This document shows, in pieces, positions 7,772 through 16,582 of a stretch of 64,000 bases of DNA. Position 1 is the stretch's first letter, and the number at the start of each line of letters is the position of its first letter. This DNA is from CAYMUR01 sp964393615. GTDB lineage: Bacteria; Planctomycetota; Planctomycetia; Pirellulales; Pirellulaceae. The position numbers and the translations under genes are program-made. The stretch covers positions 1 to 64,000 of the forward strand of contig CAYMUR010000005.1 in NCBI GenBank assembly GCA_964393615.1. The letters are read 5' to 3'. The notes beneath the pieces were generated by a model. It ran no database searches. It was not told the origin of the DNA and saw only the letters and a list, made by a program, of their open reading frames with translations.

Positions 7772-10230
7772 TGTTTTCACCGGATTCCCTACATGGGTTG
7801 CTCGGATTGGCGGTGCTTTCGCCGTTGTTCTCGTTTGCGCTGATCGTGCTTTTTGGTCGCAATTGGGGGAAAGGCGCAGCGGTTGTGGCGACATTCGCCA
7901 TCGCATTTTCCTGTATTTTGTCGCTATTTGCCTTGTTTGCAGTCTGGTTGCCAGTCCATTATCCAACGAGTTCGCATGGCGATGCCCAGCATGCAGTTGC
8001 GGGAGAAGCACATCAAGCCGAGCATTCGCATGACGAGCATGCGCATGACGAGCATGCGGCAGGCAGTAGCCACACCACTGAACATTACAGCGGATATTGG
8101 TACCGGCTGGGGCAGTTTGGGGAGTTGCATCTCGACATTGGATACTTCATTGATTCTTTGACGGTCTGTATGTTTTGCATGGTGACTTTGATTGCCACCT
8201 GTATCCATGTTTATGCGATGGGATACATGCATGACGAACTGGAAGAGTATACGGACCACGAAGTCACGCTTGCGGACGGATCCCACCTGAAACGGCCAGG
8301 CCGCTTTCCGCGGTTCTTTCAATATTTGTCGCTGTTTTGTTTCAGCATGTTGGGGCTGGTTATTTCTGGAAACATTGCCCAGACATTTGTTTTTTGGGAA
8401 TTAGTGGGTATTTGTTCGTACTTTTTGATTGGCTTTTACGTGGAGCGGCACAGCGCGTCGACGGCTGCCAACAAGGCATTTATTGTCAATCGCGTGGGTG
8501 ATTTTGGTATGATTATCGGTTTGATGGTTCTGTGGTCAGGGCTGGGGACCTTTAATTTTGGTGATATAGAGACTGTCGATGATTCGGGTCAAAAGGTGGT
8601 CGAACTCGGCATGTTCAGTTTGGTGCGCCCCGCGGATGCGAATTTTGCATTAGTCGTACCAGATGGAATGGTCCGAGCCAGCAAGCGGGACGCAATTGCA
8701 GAGATTGTACAAGATCATTTGCAACATCCTGATGGTTTAATGGCAGCGAATTCAGAGGTGAATTCTCGTTTGGCAGGATGGCGTGACGAAGGGTTCGGCT
8801 ATGGCCTGCTGGTTGTTGCTGGAATCGGAATTTTCTGTGGTTGTGTCGGGAAGAGTGCTCAGTTTCCACTGCATACCTGGTTGCCGGATGCCATGGAGGG
8901 ACCAACTCCAGTTTCGGCACTGGTCCACTCGGCTACGATGGTGGCAGCCGGTGTTTTTCTTGTGGGCAGGTTTTATCCTGTGTTTGCCCCAGAGGTTTTG
9001 CTGGTAATTGCTGTGATTGGTTGTATTACGTTGTTCATGGCCGCTACGATTGCGATTACTGCCACAGATATAAAGCGTGTTCTGGCTTATTCGACAATCA
9101 GCCAGTTGGGTTACATGATGTTGGCATTAGGTGTGGGTGGCTGGTTGGCGGGCATGTTGCATCTGTTCACACATGCATTTTTCAAAAGTTTATTGTTCAT
9201 GTGTTCTGGTTCAGTCATTCACGCGGTCCATTCGAATGAAATGACTGATATGGGCGGGCTACGGAAAAAGATGCCGATCACGGCATACACGATGTTGGTC
9301 GGTTGTCTGGCTATCGTAGGTGCAGGGATTCCGCTGTTGATTGGTTTCAGCGGTTATTACTCGAAGGATGCGATTCTGGAACAGGTTTTTTCGTTTTGGC
9401 GACATGAACCCGGAAATGCCACGTTGGGGATGGTGTTCTTTTTAGTTGCCGCTGGCGGGGCGTCGATGACTGCCTTCTATATGTTTCGTTTATGGTACCT
9501 GACCTTTGCTGGAGCACCTCGCGATTCACAGCGATTCGACCACGCTCACGAATCGCCAGGCGTCATGTATTGGCCCTTGGTAGTGTTAGCGGTTTTTGCC
9601 GTAACTGTGGCTTGGAAACCTTTTGATTTAAATCTTTCTAATTTATTGGAAGCATCCCGTCCGGCAGGAACGGCTGCTACGGTTAGTGGGGAGTGGGCCG
9701 GTTACGTTTGGCCCGACGAGCATATAGCACATCAAGGTTCGAACTACGGGACCATTGTCGTACCGGTAACATTGATCGCATTTTTTACGGCATTAGGTGG
9801 TTTTTCATTTGCTCTGTTCTTTTATGGGTGGCGAATCTTAAATCCAGAGGATATGCGCCGCCAGTTCCGGACAATCTATACATTTTTACACAACAAGTGG
9901 TGGTTTGACGAATTGTATGACATCCTTTGGGTACGACCAACTCTTTGGATCTCCGAAGGAATCGCTGCTATCGATCGACGGTTGATCGACTGGTTGTTGG
10001 AAGGTTTGGCCATGACTACGGCTGCTTTTTCCCGTGCGGTCGATCGCTGGATTGATCGTGGTGTGGTCGATGGATTGGCAAACGGACTGGCTCATTGGAT
10101 CTACAGTGTTGGTCTTGCACTGCGACGTGTGCAGACAGGCCGACTTCGACATTATGTGATGTTTATTGTGTTAGGCACGGTAGCCATTTTGATTCTGATC
10201 ACTTGGACCCGCAGCATAGCGGGCCACTGA
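7771..10230 (+). CDS. nuoL: NADH-quinone oxidoreductase subunit L with His-rich loop and long inserts
   Basis: This 819-residue antiporter-like proton-pumping subunit is about 200 residues longer than E. coli NuoL (613). The Proton_antipo_N block (FIDSLTVCMFCMVTLIATCIH, near residue 130) and the main Proton_antipo core are clear, with FVFWELVGICSYFLIGFY carrying the key Glu, KSAQFPLHTWLPDAMEGPTPVSALVHSATMVAAG, and ATDIKRVLAYSTISQLGYM with the channel Lys. The C-terminal part contains a long lateral amphipathic helix region and a final anchor helix. Two insertions stand out: residues about 69-106, with ten His in 37 residues, in the loop after helix 2 (periplasmic in known structures), and residues about 270-340, hydrophilic. 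The start overlaps the nuoK stop. Confidence 0.95.
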   Translation: MFSPDSLHGLLGLAVLSPLFSFALIVLFGRNWGKGAAVVATFAIAFSCILSLFALFAVWLPVHYPTSSHGDAQHAVAGEAHQAEHSHDEHAHDEHAAGSSHTTEHYSGYWYRLGQFGELHLDIGYFIDSLTVCMFCMVTLIATCIHVYAMGYMHDELEEYTDHEVTLADGSHLKRPGRFPRFFQYLSLFCFSMLGLVISGNIAQTFVFWELVGICSYFLIGFYVERHSASTAANKAFIVNRVGDFGMIIGLMVLWSGLGTFNFGDIETVDDSGQKVVELGMFSLVRPADANFALVVPDGMVRASKRDAIAEIVQDHLQHPDGLMAANSEVNSRLAGWRDEGFGYGLLVVAGIGIFCGCVGKSAQFPLHTWLPDAMEGPTPVSALVHSATMVAAGVFLVGRFYPVFAPEVLLVIAVIGCITLFMAATIAITATDIKRVLAYSTISQLGYMMLALGVGGWLAGMLHLFTHAFFKSLLFMCSGSVIHAVHSNEMTDMGGLRKKMPITAYTMLVGCLAIVGAGIPLLIGFSGYYSKDAILEQVFSFWRHEPGNATLGMVFFLVAAGGASMTAFYMFRLWYLTFAGAPRDSQRFDHAHESPGVMYWPLVVLAVFAVTVAWKPFDLNLSNLLEASRPAGTAATVSGEWAGYVWPDEHIAHQGSNYGTIVVPVTLIAFFTALGGFSFALFFYGWRILNPEDMRRQFRTIYTFLHNKWWFDELYDILWVRPTLWISEGIAAIDRRLIDWLLEGLAMTTAAFSRAVDRWIDRGVVDGLANGLAHWIYSVGLALRRVQTGRLRHYVMFIVLGTVAILILITWTRSIAGH
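8027..8056 (+). repeat. Two in-frame 15-bp tandem repeats in the His-rich loop of nuoL
   Basis: Two exact copies of a 15-base unit (8027-8041 and 8042-8056) lie in the segment encoding the repeated pentapeptides SHDEH and AHDEH. The duplication shows how the His-rich loop has grown by slippage. Confidence 0.85.
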
Positions 10231-10245
10231 CACGGCGTTGCAATT

Positions 10246-12225
10246 ATGGACAATCCAACTTTTCTACTCAGCTTTATCGTATTCGCACCTGCCGTTGGGG
10301 CCTTGGCCCTGGCGTTTTTTCCCAAGGGAAATACAGAAGCAATGCGTTTGTTTACTCTGGCCGTGACGGTCGCGGTCTTGGTTCCTGCGGTGCTCCTGGC
10401 ATTGCCAGAAAGCGTGACAGGACTTAGTGAGACGGGTTTTGATTTGTCGGCAGAGTCGATGCAAAACGTTTGTCGTCACCAATGGATTCCCTCGTTTGAA
10501 ATTGAATACTTCATGGGATTGGATGGAATTAGTTTTCCATTGGTGGTGTTAACCGCAGTGATTAGTGTGTTGGCAATGGGAGCGAGTTGGTCTGTCACGA
10601 AATACGTCAAAGGATACTGCATCCTGTTTTTATTATTAGAAGCGGGCATGTTGGGCGTCTTCATGTCTTTGGATTTCTTTTTGTTCTATGTTTTTTGGGA
10701 AGTCATGCTGTTGCCGATGTATTTTTTGATCGGTATTTGGGGAGGGCCCCGCAAGGAATACGCGGCGATCAAATTTTTTCTTTATACATTGTTTGGCAGT
10801 GTCCTGATGCTGGTCGCGATATTGATGTTGTACTTTAATAGTGATTTAACCCATCTCAGTGTTGATCAACTTGAAACAGCCAAGCTATTCCCACGTGGAG
10901 AATTTAGTTCCAGTGAAGAGGCGTTTCAGGATTGGACACAGTCGGATCCGTCGGGTGTGAAATATGCGGAAAAGCAGGCGGCTGGCGAACCGGTTCATAC
11001 TTTTAATATCTTGGCCTTGCAGCAGATGGGACAGCACACGGATTTATTTAGTGTCCCGATGTTTGGCTGCACGTTGCAATGTTGGGCATTTGTATTGCTG
11101 TTCATTGGATTTGTGATCAAAGTGCCGTCAGTACCTTTTCATACATGGTTGCCCGATGCGCATGTGGAAGCTCCGACTCCAATTTCAATGATTCTTGCCG
11201 GGGTGCTGCTGAAGATGGGTGGTTACGGCATCATCCGCATGTGTTATCCCATTTGTCCAGCAGCGGGTTTGGAGCTGGCATGGTTAGTATGTCTGGTAGG
11301 TGTTGTGAGCATGGTCTATGGTGCGTTTGCTGCGATGGCTCAACGAGACTTGAAGCGATTGGTTGCCTACAGTTCGGTCAGCCATATGGGATATGTTGTT
11401 TTGGGCTTGGGAGTTTGGTCTGCCTATATGGGAAACGCATATGTGAGCGACTATTGGAATATGGGCGTGAAGGGTGCCATGTTCCAAATGATCGCTCATG
11501 GTGTTAGCTCCGCCGGTATGTTCTTTATGGTGGGTGTTCTCTACGATCGTGTTCATCACCGCAACTTGGAGGAATTTGGTGGTATTTATGGAAAGATGCC
11601 AGTTTATACCGGTTTAGCAATTGTGCTGTTCTTTGCCGGTTTGGGATTGCCTGGGTTGTGTGGATTTATTGGTGAAGTATTGGTGGTGTTGTCGGTCTGG
11701 GAATACAGCCAGATTTTGGCCGTTATTTCAGCTGCTGTTGTGATTCTGACTGCTGGCTATATTCTTTGGGCAATCCAACGCGTGTACCTGGGGGCGGAGT
11801 ATCGTGGGCCCCACGAGGAAGCATTGACACCCATCAAGGGGCGGGAATTAGCGGTTGCGATACCGTTAGTTGTTTTGGCTATCTGGTTTGGTGTTTATCC
11901 GCATATTGTGTTGCGGTACATGGATCCCACGATTGACCACCAGATCAACGAGCTCGTTGACTGGCAAAAAAGGCATGACCAGCTTATGCCGGCTGAAATA
12001 GAAACGACGACCACAACATTACCGTTTGGAAAGGTTGTGAGTCGTGGGGGTGGCGCCGCGGCGTCGAACCAGGCAGTACTGCGGAGTATAGAGCGAGCCG
12101 TCAGTCCTGGTGAACTTCATGGATTTGCCGCTACCAATAAGTTGTCAGGTCCAATTTCGTTGAACAAAACGTTGAACAAAACAACGACAAGGAGTACACG
12201 TTCAAGGGGTCTATTGGAACAATAG
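10246..12225 (+). CDS. nuoM: NADH-quinone oxidoreductase subunit M
   Basis: This 659-residue antiporter-like proton-pumping subunit exceeds the usual length of about 500. Core motifs are FLFYVFWEVMLLPMYFLIGIWGG with the conserved Glu, FIGFVIKVPSVPFHTWLPDAHVEAPTPISMILAGVLLKMG and AMAQRDLKRLVAYSSVSHMGYV. A hydrophilic insert (residues about 200-260) interrupts the region after the fifth or sixth helix, and a soluble C-terminal tail of about 90 residues after the last helix is Thr- and Ser-rich. The tail contains a duplicated LNKT from two exact 12-base copies at 12159-12170 and 12171-12182. It starts 15 bases after nuoL. Confidence 0.95.
   Translation: MDNPTFLLSFIVFAPAVGALALAFFPKGNTEAMRLFTLAVTVAVLVPAVLLALPESVTGLSETGFDLSAESMQNVCRHQWIPSFEIEYFMGLDGISFPLVVLTAVISVLAMGASWSVTKYVKGYCILFLLLEAGMLGVFMSLDFFLFYVFWEVMLLPMYFLIGIWGGPRKEYAAIKFFLYTLFGSVLMLVAILMLYFNSDLTHLSVDQLETAKLFPRGEFSSSEEAFQDWTQSDPSGVKYAEKQAAGEPVHTFNILALQQMGQHTDLFSVPMFGCTLQCWAFVLLFIGFVIKVPSVPFHTWLPDAHVEAPTPISMILAGVLLKMGGYGIIRMCYPICPAAGLELAWLVCLVGVVSMVYGAFAAMAQRDLKRLVAYSSVSHMGYVVLGLGVWSAYMGNAYVSDYWNMGVKGAMFQMIAHGVSSAGMFFMVGVLYDRVHHRNLEEFGGIYGKMPVYTGLAIVLFFAGLGLPGLCGFIGEVLVVLSVWEYSQILAVISAAVVILTAGYILWAIQRVYLGAEYRGPHEEALTPIKGRELAVAIPLVVLAIWFGVYPHIVLRYMDPTIDHQINELVDWQKRHDQLMPAEIETTTTTLPFGKVVSRGGGAAASNQAVLRSIERAVSPGELHGFAATNKLSGPISLNKTLNKTTTRSTRSRGLLEQ
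12159..12182 (+). repeat. Two in-frame 12-bp tandem repeats near the 3' end of nuoM
   Basis: Two exact copies of a 12-base unit (GTTGAACAAAAC) encode LNKTLNKT in the soluble tail of NuoM. This is a third short in-frame duplication in the same operon. Confidence 0.85.
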
Positions 12226-12293
12226 TGTCAGGCTATCTGGCTCATGTTGTGGCCCTTTGTTATCACAAAAGTGGAATCGAGGATATTTGACCG

Positions 12294-14105
12294 GTGGGAT
12301 TTTACGATCTGATTCAACACGTCATCAGTGACACGCTTCAAACAAGTCTCCCAGTGTTTTTGCCGGAGATTGTTTTGTGCCTTACGATTTTTGTGTTGCT
12401 GGCAGCTCGTGTTTTTTGCGGACGAATCGAAATGTCGTTCCATTTGGCATTGGCTGGTCTAATCGTCGCATTGGTGGTGCCTTATGGGGGTCAGCCGTGG
12501 CGTATTTTAACAGAGTCTGATGCCTTGGTTCGGACCGAAATTTTTACCGGGATGTTAGTTTACGATGGTTTTACGTTATTTATGCGGGGCCTGTTGATCG
12601 TATTCGCTATCCTGTTGCTAATGTTGATACGCTTGACGAATATCTTTGACCGACGTGATGGCACTGATATTTACACGCTGATTTTGGGTGCCACGCTTGG
12701 TATGTGCTTGATGGCTTCGGCCAACCACTTGTTGATGGTCTTTCTAGCTGTTGAGATGGCGAGTGTTCCGTCATACGTTTTGGCAGGTATTCGTAAGACG
12801 CGTCGCATTTCCAGCGAAGCTGCCTTGAAATACTCTGTTTATGGTGCTGGAACGGCTGGTGTCATGTTGTACGGAATTAGTTTGGTAGCGGGGGTCGTCA
12901 ATTCAGTGCATTTACCGACCATTGCGGACAGACTGGTGGAAATCTGGCCAGCGATGAGTATGGAAGAGTCATTTGTGTTGGGATTGGGCGGGTTGATGAT
13001 CATGGTCGGCTTGGCGTTTAAACTTTCCGCTGTCCCATTTCATTTTTGGTGCCCCGATGTATTTGAAGGGGCCAGTGCCGAAGTCAATGCGTTTCTTTCT
13101 GTGGCGTCCAAGGCTGCTGCGTTAGCATTGCTCGTTCGTGTCTCGTTGGGAATCGGTGTTGCTGTTGACACGGCACTGGAGGAATCGCACACGATGACTC
13201 AGCCTGCTGCCGTTGTCCAACCCTTCTCGGTGCAAGAGATACCGTTTGATTCTTCATTGGCAGTTTTCAATTTGGGAGCCAGAGAGGATGCGAGTCTTTC
13301 TGATACCAACACAACTTCTGTTTTTTCAGCCAGCCATGAGATAGACTCGTCGGATCAACATGAGTCATCGGCTGACCAGGCGTTGGTATCCCAGGCGACA
13401 TTGCCCGGATGTATTGCGCTGATGATCGGCGTATTGGCAGCTATTACCTGTACGTTTGGAAATCTTGCGGCATATGGCCAAACCAATATTAACAGGCTTT
13501 TGGCATACTCGACGATTGCCCATGCAGGGTACATGATGATGGCTGTACCTGCCGCAGTCGTAATGGCCGATGCCCATCCCGAACAGGCCGAAACGGCGAT
13601 TGCCTCGCTGGCAATATATCTCGGAATCTATTTGTTTATGAACTTGGGGGCATTTGCGATTGTGGCTTTTATGCGAGGCGCTATCGGTAGTGAGCAGATT
13701 GCCGACTATGCTGGACTGTTTTGGCGCGCCCCGAGTGCGGTTGTGTGTTTGTCTCTGATTCTTTTCAGTTTAGTTGGCTTACCACCTTTGGCAGGGTTTG
13801 TTGGAAAGTTTGCGGTGTTTGCGGCATTGATGGATGGTTATCAATTGACACAGCACGGTTATTTATTCGCGCTATTGATTGTAGGAGGTATTAACACCGC
13901 AATCAGTTTGTTTTACTACTTGCGAATCGTGAAAGTCATGGTCATCGATGGAGCACCGGGCGAACGACCGTCTGTCGATTTTTCACTTGCCTCACCGGCT
14001 GGAGTCTATACCTTGCTCGTGACACTTCCTGTTGTGTTGTTTTTTCTGCGTTGGGATTGGTTGAGTAAGTTGGCAAGGTCAGCTGCGGACCACCTGTTGT
14101 CGTAA
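12294..14105 (+). CDS. nuoN: NADH-quinone oxidoreductase subunit N
   Basis: This 603-residue antiporter-like subunit is the last complex I gene of the cluster. Diagnostic stretches are LMVFLAVEMASVPSYVLAGIRK with the conserved Glu, FKLSAVPFHFWCPDVFEGASAEVNAFLSVASKAAAL and TNINRLLAYSTIAHAGYMMMA. The start is GTG 12294, preceded by a CGAGGA stretch. A hydrophilic insert of about 70 residues (about 296-365), rich in Ser, Asp, Thr and Gln, is inserted before the helix GCIALMIGVLAAITCTFGNL and accounts for most of the excess over the usual 480-500. Like the inserts in NuoA, L and M it should lie outside the membrane. Confidence 0.95.
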   Translation: MGFYDLIQHVISDTLQTSLPVFLPEIVLCLTIFVLLAARVFCGRIEMSFHLALAGLIVALVVPYGGQPWRILTESDALVRTEIFTGMLVYDGFTLFMRGLLIVFAILLLMLIRLTNIFDRRDGTDIYTLILGATLGMCLMASANHLLMVFLAVEMASVPSYVLAGIRKTRRISSEAALKYSVYGAGTAGVMLYGISLVAGVVNSVHLPTIADRLVEIWPAMSMEESFVLGLGGLMIMVGLAFKLSAVPFHFWCPDVFEGASAEVNAFLSVASKAAALALLVRVSLGIGVAVDTALEESHTMTQPAAVVQPFSVQEIPFDSSLAVFNLGAREDASLSDTNTTSVFSASHEIDSSDQHESSADQALVSQATLPGCIALMIGVLAAITCTFGNLAAYGQTNINRLLAYSTIAHAGYMMMAVPAAVVMADAHPEQAETAIASLAIYLGIYLFMNLGAFAIVAFMRGAIGSEQIADYAGLFWRAPSAVVCLSLILFSLVGLPPLAGFVGKFAVFAALMDGYQLTQHGYLFALLIVGGINTAISLFYYLRIVKVMVIDGAPGERPSVDFSLASPAGVYTLLVTLPVVLFFLRWDWLSKLARSAADHLLS

Positions 14106-14124
14106 ATAAGAGTGTAAGAAAAAA

Positions 14125-14583
14125 ATGAGTTCCGACATTGTCATTGGCCCATTGAATCGGCTGTTGGCCATTCACTGTCAGTCGATTTCCAACTACCTGA
14201 CTCAGACCAGCCCGTGGTCAGCGGGGTCTAGTGACCGATCCCGAGAGGCGTTGGACCACTTGGTAAAAGACCAACAATGGCTGATAGACCGTATTGCGCG
14301 CTACATTGATCAACTCGGAGGAAGCCCGAATCCTGGCCACAGACGAGATCTGACCTCGTTGAATGACTTGTCGCTTGATTTTTTGATTCAGCGAGTTATT
14401 GAATCTCAACGCGACGATATTCATGCCATTGAGAACTGTGTTCAGAGTTTGGAGCGAGATGCCGAGGCGAGAGGACTTGCCCAGCAGGCCCTGGGGATCG
14501 CCAAAGGCCATCTGGAAACGTTGGAAGAAATCGTCCGAGAGGTAGAGTTGCCTGGCGATGGTGACGTTCCAACTGAAAAGTAG
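14125..14583 (+). CDS. Hypothetical helical-bundle protein downstream of nuoN
   Basis: I do not recognise this 152-residue protein at family level. It is predicted almost entirely helical, with an opening LNRLLAIHCQSISNYL that resembles the first helix of ferritin-like or hemerythrin-like bundles, then SLDFLIQRVIESQRDDIHAIENC and a long charged C-terminal helix. The His and Glu residues could suit a metal site, but I cannot trace a full ExxH pattern. It begins 20 bases after nuoN in the same direction, so co-transcription with complex I is likely. There is no signal peptide. A ferritin-like fold is a guess. Confidence 0.7.
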   Translation: MSSDIVIGPLNRLLAIHCQSISNYLTQTSPWSAGSSDRSREALDHLVKDQQWLIDRIARYIDQLGGSPNPGHRRDLTSLNDLSLDFLIQRVIESQRDDIHAIENCVQSLERDAEARGLAQQALGIAKGHLETLEEIVREVELPGDGDVPTEK

Positions 14584-14784
14584 AAGTGTCTAGCGTTTCA
14601 CCAGTTACCGTTTTCTCCAGTCATGTGTTGGTTTGAGTGTGTGACGTTGTCTGTGCTCGAGTCTGACGGACGACTCTAGTTGCGTTGTTGCAAAACCCAC
14701 TGACTGGTGAATCATGAACGCGCCTTATTTTCCAGGAGAAGATTTCGCTTTTCGTTTTGAATGCGAATCAGGTTTGGCCATACG

Positions 14785-15567
14785 ATGCATCTATACGATA
14801 CTCACGCCCATTTGGACGACGAACCATTTGCGGCCAACTTGGAAGAAGTAGTAAGCCGGGCGAACGCCTCAGGGGTACTCGACATTGTGGCGATTGGTAC
14901 CACGGTCGATTCCAGCGAGAAGACCGTCGAGATTGCAGAGCGATTTGAATGTGTCCAGGCAGCAGTTGGGATACAACCAAATTACTGTGCACAAGCCCAA
15001 GATAGTGACTGGGACCGGATCGTTTTGTTAGCTCAAAAAAATCGGGTCGTGGCGCTGGGCGAGACGGGATTGGATCGCTATTGGGATTATACTCCATTTG
15101 AGATGCAACAAGATTATTTTAAGAGGCATTTGATTCTTTCCGGGCAAACTGGCTTGCCCTTTATTGTGCATATGCGAGATTGTGAAGCTGACATCCTGGC
15201 AATGTTGCGAGATGAGCGAAGACGAAGTGTATTGTCAGGCGTCATGCATTCGTTTACTGGCTCGGCTGACACGCTTCAGGAATGTCTTGAGTTAGGGTTG
15301 TACATCAGTTTTGCCGGTATGGTAACTTTTAAGAAGTCAGATCTGTTACGCACCGTAGCCAAATCCGTTCCAGCAGACCGGTTGCTGATTGAAACAGACG
15401 CCCCTTATCTTTCGCCACATCCCGTCCGGGGAACGCGTCCAAATGAGCCAGCATTGCTAGTGCATACGGCGCAGTGTCTGGCAGAAGTGCGAGGTGTGGA
15501 ATTGCAGCAATTGGCCCGTGAGACAACTGCGAATGCGCAGCGGTTGTTTGGTTCGGGCAGGTATTAA
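14785..15567 (+). CDS. tatD: TatD family metal-dependent deoxyribonuclease
   Basis: The product is 260 residues, the typical length of TatD-family TIM-barrel hydrolases, which act as 3'-5' DNases in DNA repair and turnover. The metal ligands are visible: YDTHAHLDD at the N-terminus (HxH), LGETGLDRYWD (Glu), FIVHMRDCE (His), GVMHSFTGS (His) and LLIETDAPYL (Asp). The common VGIHP motif reads VGIQPN here, a minor variant. ATG 14785 gives the canonical MHLYDTHAHL end; an upstream in-frame ATG at 14761 is less likely. The 200 bases before it contain no gene. Confidence 0.92.
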   Translation: MHLYDTHAHLDDEPFAANLEEVVSRANASGVLDIVAIGTTVDSSEKTVEIAERFECVQAAVGIQPNYCAQAQDSDWDRIVLLAQKNRVVALGETGLDRYWDYTPFEMQQDYFKRHLILSGQTGLPFIVHMRDCEADILAMLRDERRRSVLSGVMHSFTGSADTLQECLELGLYISFAGMVTFKKSDLLRTVAKSVPADRLLIETDAPYLSPHPVRGTRPNEPALLVHTAQCLAEVRGVELQQLARETTANAQRLFGSGRY

Positions 15568-15586
15568 ATGAAAAGGAGAAAAGACG

Positions 15587-16180
15587 ATGGTAAAGACTGC
15601 CAGCACGATGTTGCCTTTAGGTACCAAGGCGCCTGATTTTTCCTTGGTCAATGTGGACGGACAAGTAGTTTCACTTGGTGACTTTGAGGAGGCGTCAGCA
15701 TTACTGATGATCTTTATGTGTAACCATTGCCCGTTTGTTCAGCACTTGGCTGACGAATTGGCAAGTTTGGCCCGAGAATTTCAGGCGCAGGGTGTGGGTG
15801 TTGTGGGAATCAATTCCAATGATGTATCGACCCACCCAGGTGATTCCCCAGAACAAATGGTGCATGCCGTCGAAGAACGAGGTTACACGTTTCCCTATTT
15901 GTACGACGAAAACCAACAAGTCGCCAAGGCATACCAAGCTTCCTGCACACCAGATTTTTATGTATTTGATGGTGACCTGAATCTTGTTTATCGTGGTCAG
16001 TTCGATGATAGTCGTCCCGATTTGAATATTCCGATAACAGGTTCAGATTTGCGGGCGGCTCTCGCTGCCGTACTGGCTGGACAACCCGTTTCGTCCATGC
16101 AAAAACCAAGCATCGGTTGTAACATCAAGTGGATACAGAATGCCGAACCCGATTATTTTGATCCGCAAGGCGTCAGTTAG
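15587..16180 (+). CDS. Thioredoxin-fold peroxiredoxin-like protein (PRX_like1 type)
   Basis: This is a 197-residue cytosolic redoxin. The AhpC/TSA-type N-terminus GTKAPDFSLVNVDG is followed by MCNHCPFVQHLADEL with Cys45 and Cys48, the CxxC-like pair of this subgroup. The ending SIGCNIKWIQNAEPDYF is characteristic, and its conserved Cys may be resolving. The family is presumed to reduce peroxides or act as a thiol oxidoreductase, but substrates are not established. A strong ribosome-binding site AAAGGAGAAAAG sits at the right distance from ATG 15587. The gene starts 19 bases after tatD, suggesting a short operon. Confidence 0.9.
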   Translation: MVKTASTMLPLGTKAPDFSLVNVDGQVVSLGDFEEASALLMIFMCNHCPFVQHLADELASLAREFQAQGVGVVGINSNDVSTHPGDSPEQMVHAVEERGYTFPYLYDENQQVAKAYQASCTPDFYVFDGDLNLVYRGQFDDSRPDLNIPITGSDLRAALAAVLAGQPVSSMQKPSIGCNIKWIQNAEPDYFDPQGVS

Positions 16181-16582
16181 TCTATGGGATGGGTTGTGTT
16201 TTCATTGGCCTGGTGGATTCCTTGATTTGTTTGCAAGAGAGTGCTTGCGGTGTTCGCGAAAGCATTGGATCAATCCGGTGGTGGTTACCTCAAACGCTGC
16301 GCTCGCAGTGAACGCCGATGGAGGTTTTTTTGCCGGCTGTAGCTTGTCGGGCCAGCAAATACCGTATTATGACCATCGCTCAGCGGTGTCTCCCCAGCGA
16401 AATGAAGATAAGCTACAATACTTGAATAGTCGATGAGCCTACTGGGCGAGAGCGGGGCGTACTTTTCAAGCATTTTACAGTGTTCTTGATGCGGTTGTGT
16501 CAGGGCAAAGTATCTACATTTGCTACACTGGATTTTGTGGCGATTCCGGAAAGCTGAACATGAACCTGGAGTGGGAGAAAAA
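16181..16582. other. Intergenic region upstream of leuC
   Basis: These 400 bases carry no convincing gene. A small hairpin (CTGCGCTCGCAG, around 16300) is seen but has no adjacent U-run strong enough to call a terminator. I looked for a leucine leader peptide or T-box-like structure ahead of leuCD and did not find one. A promoter for leuC is presumably here. Confidence 0.4.

Noticed and set aside
14597..14711. Nine-base inverted repeat TTCACCAGT/ACTGGTGAA between the helical hypothetical gene and tatD
   Set aside because: The arms are almost 100 bases apart and there is no T-run; chance is likely.
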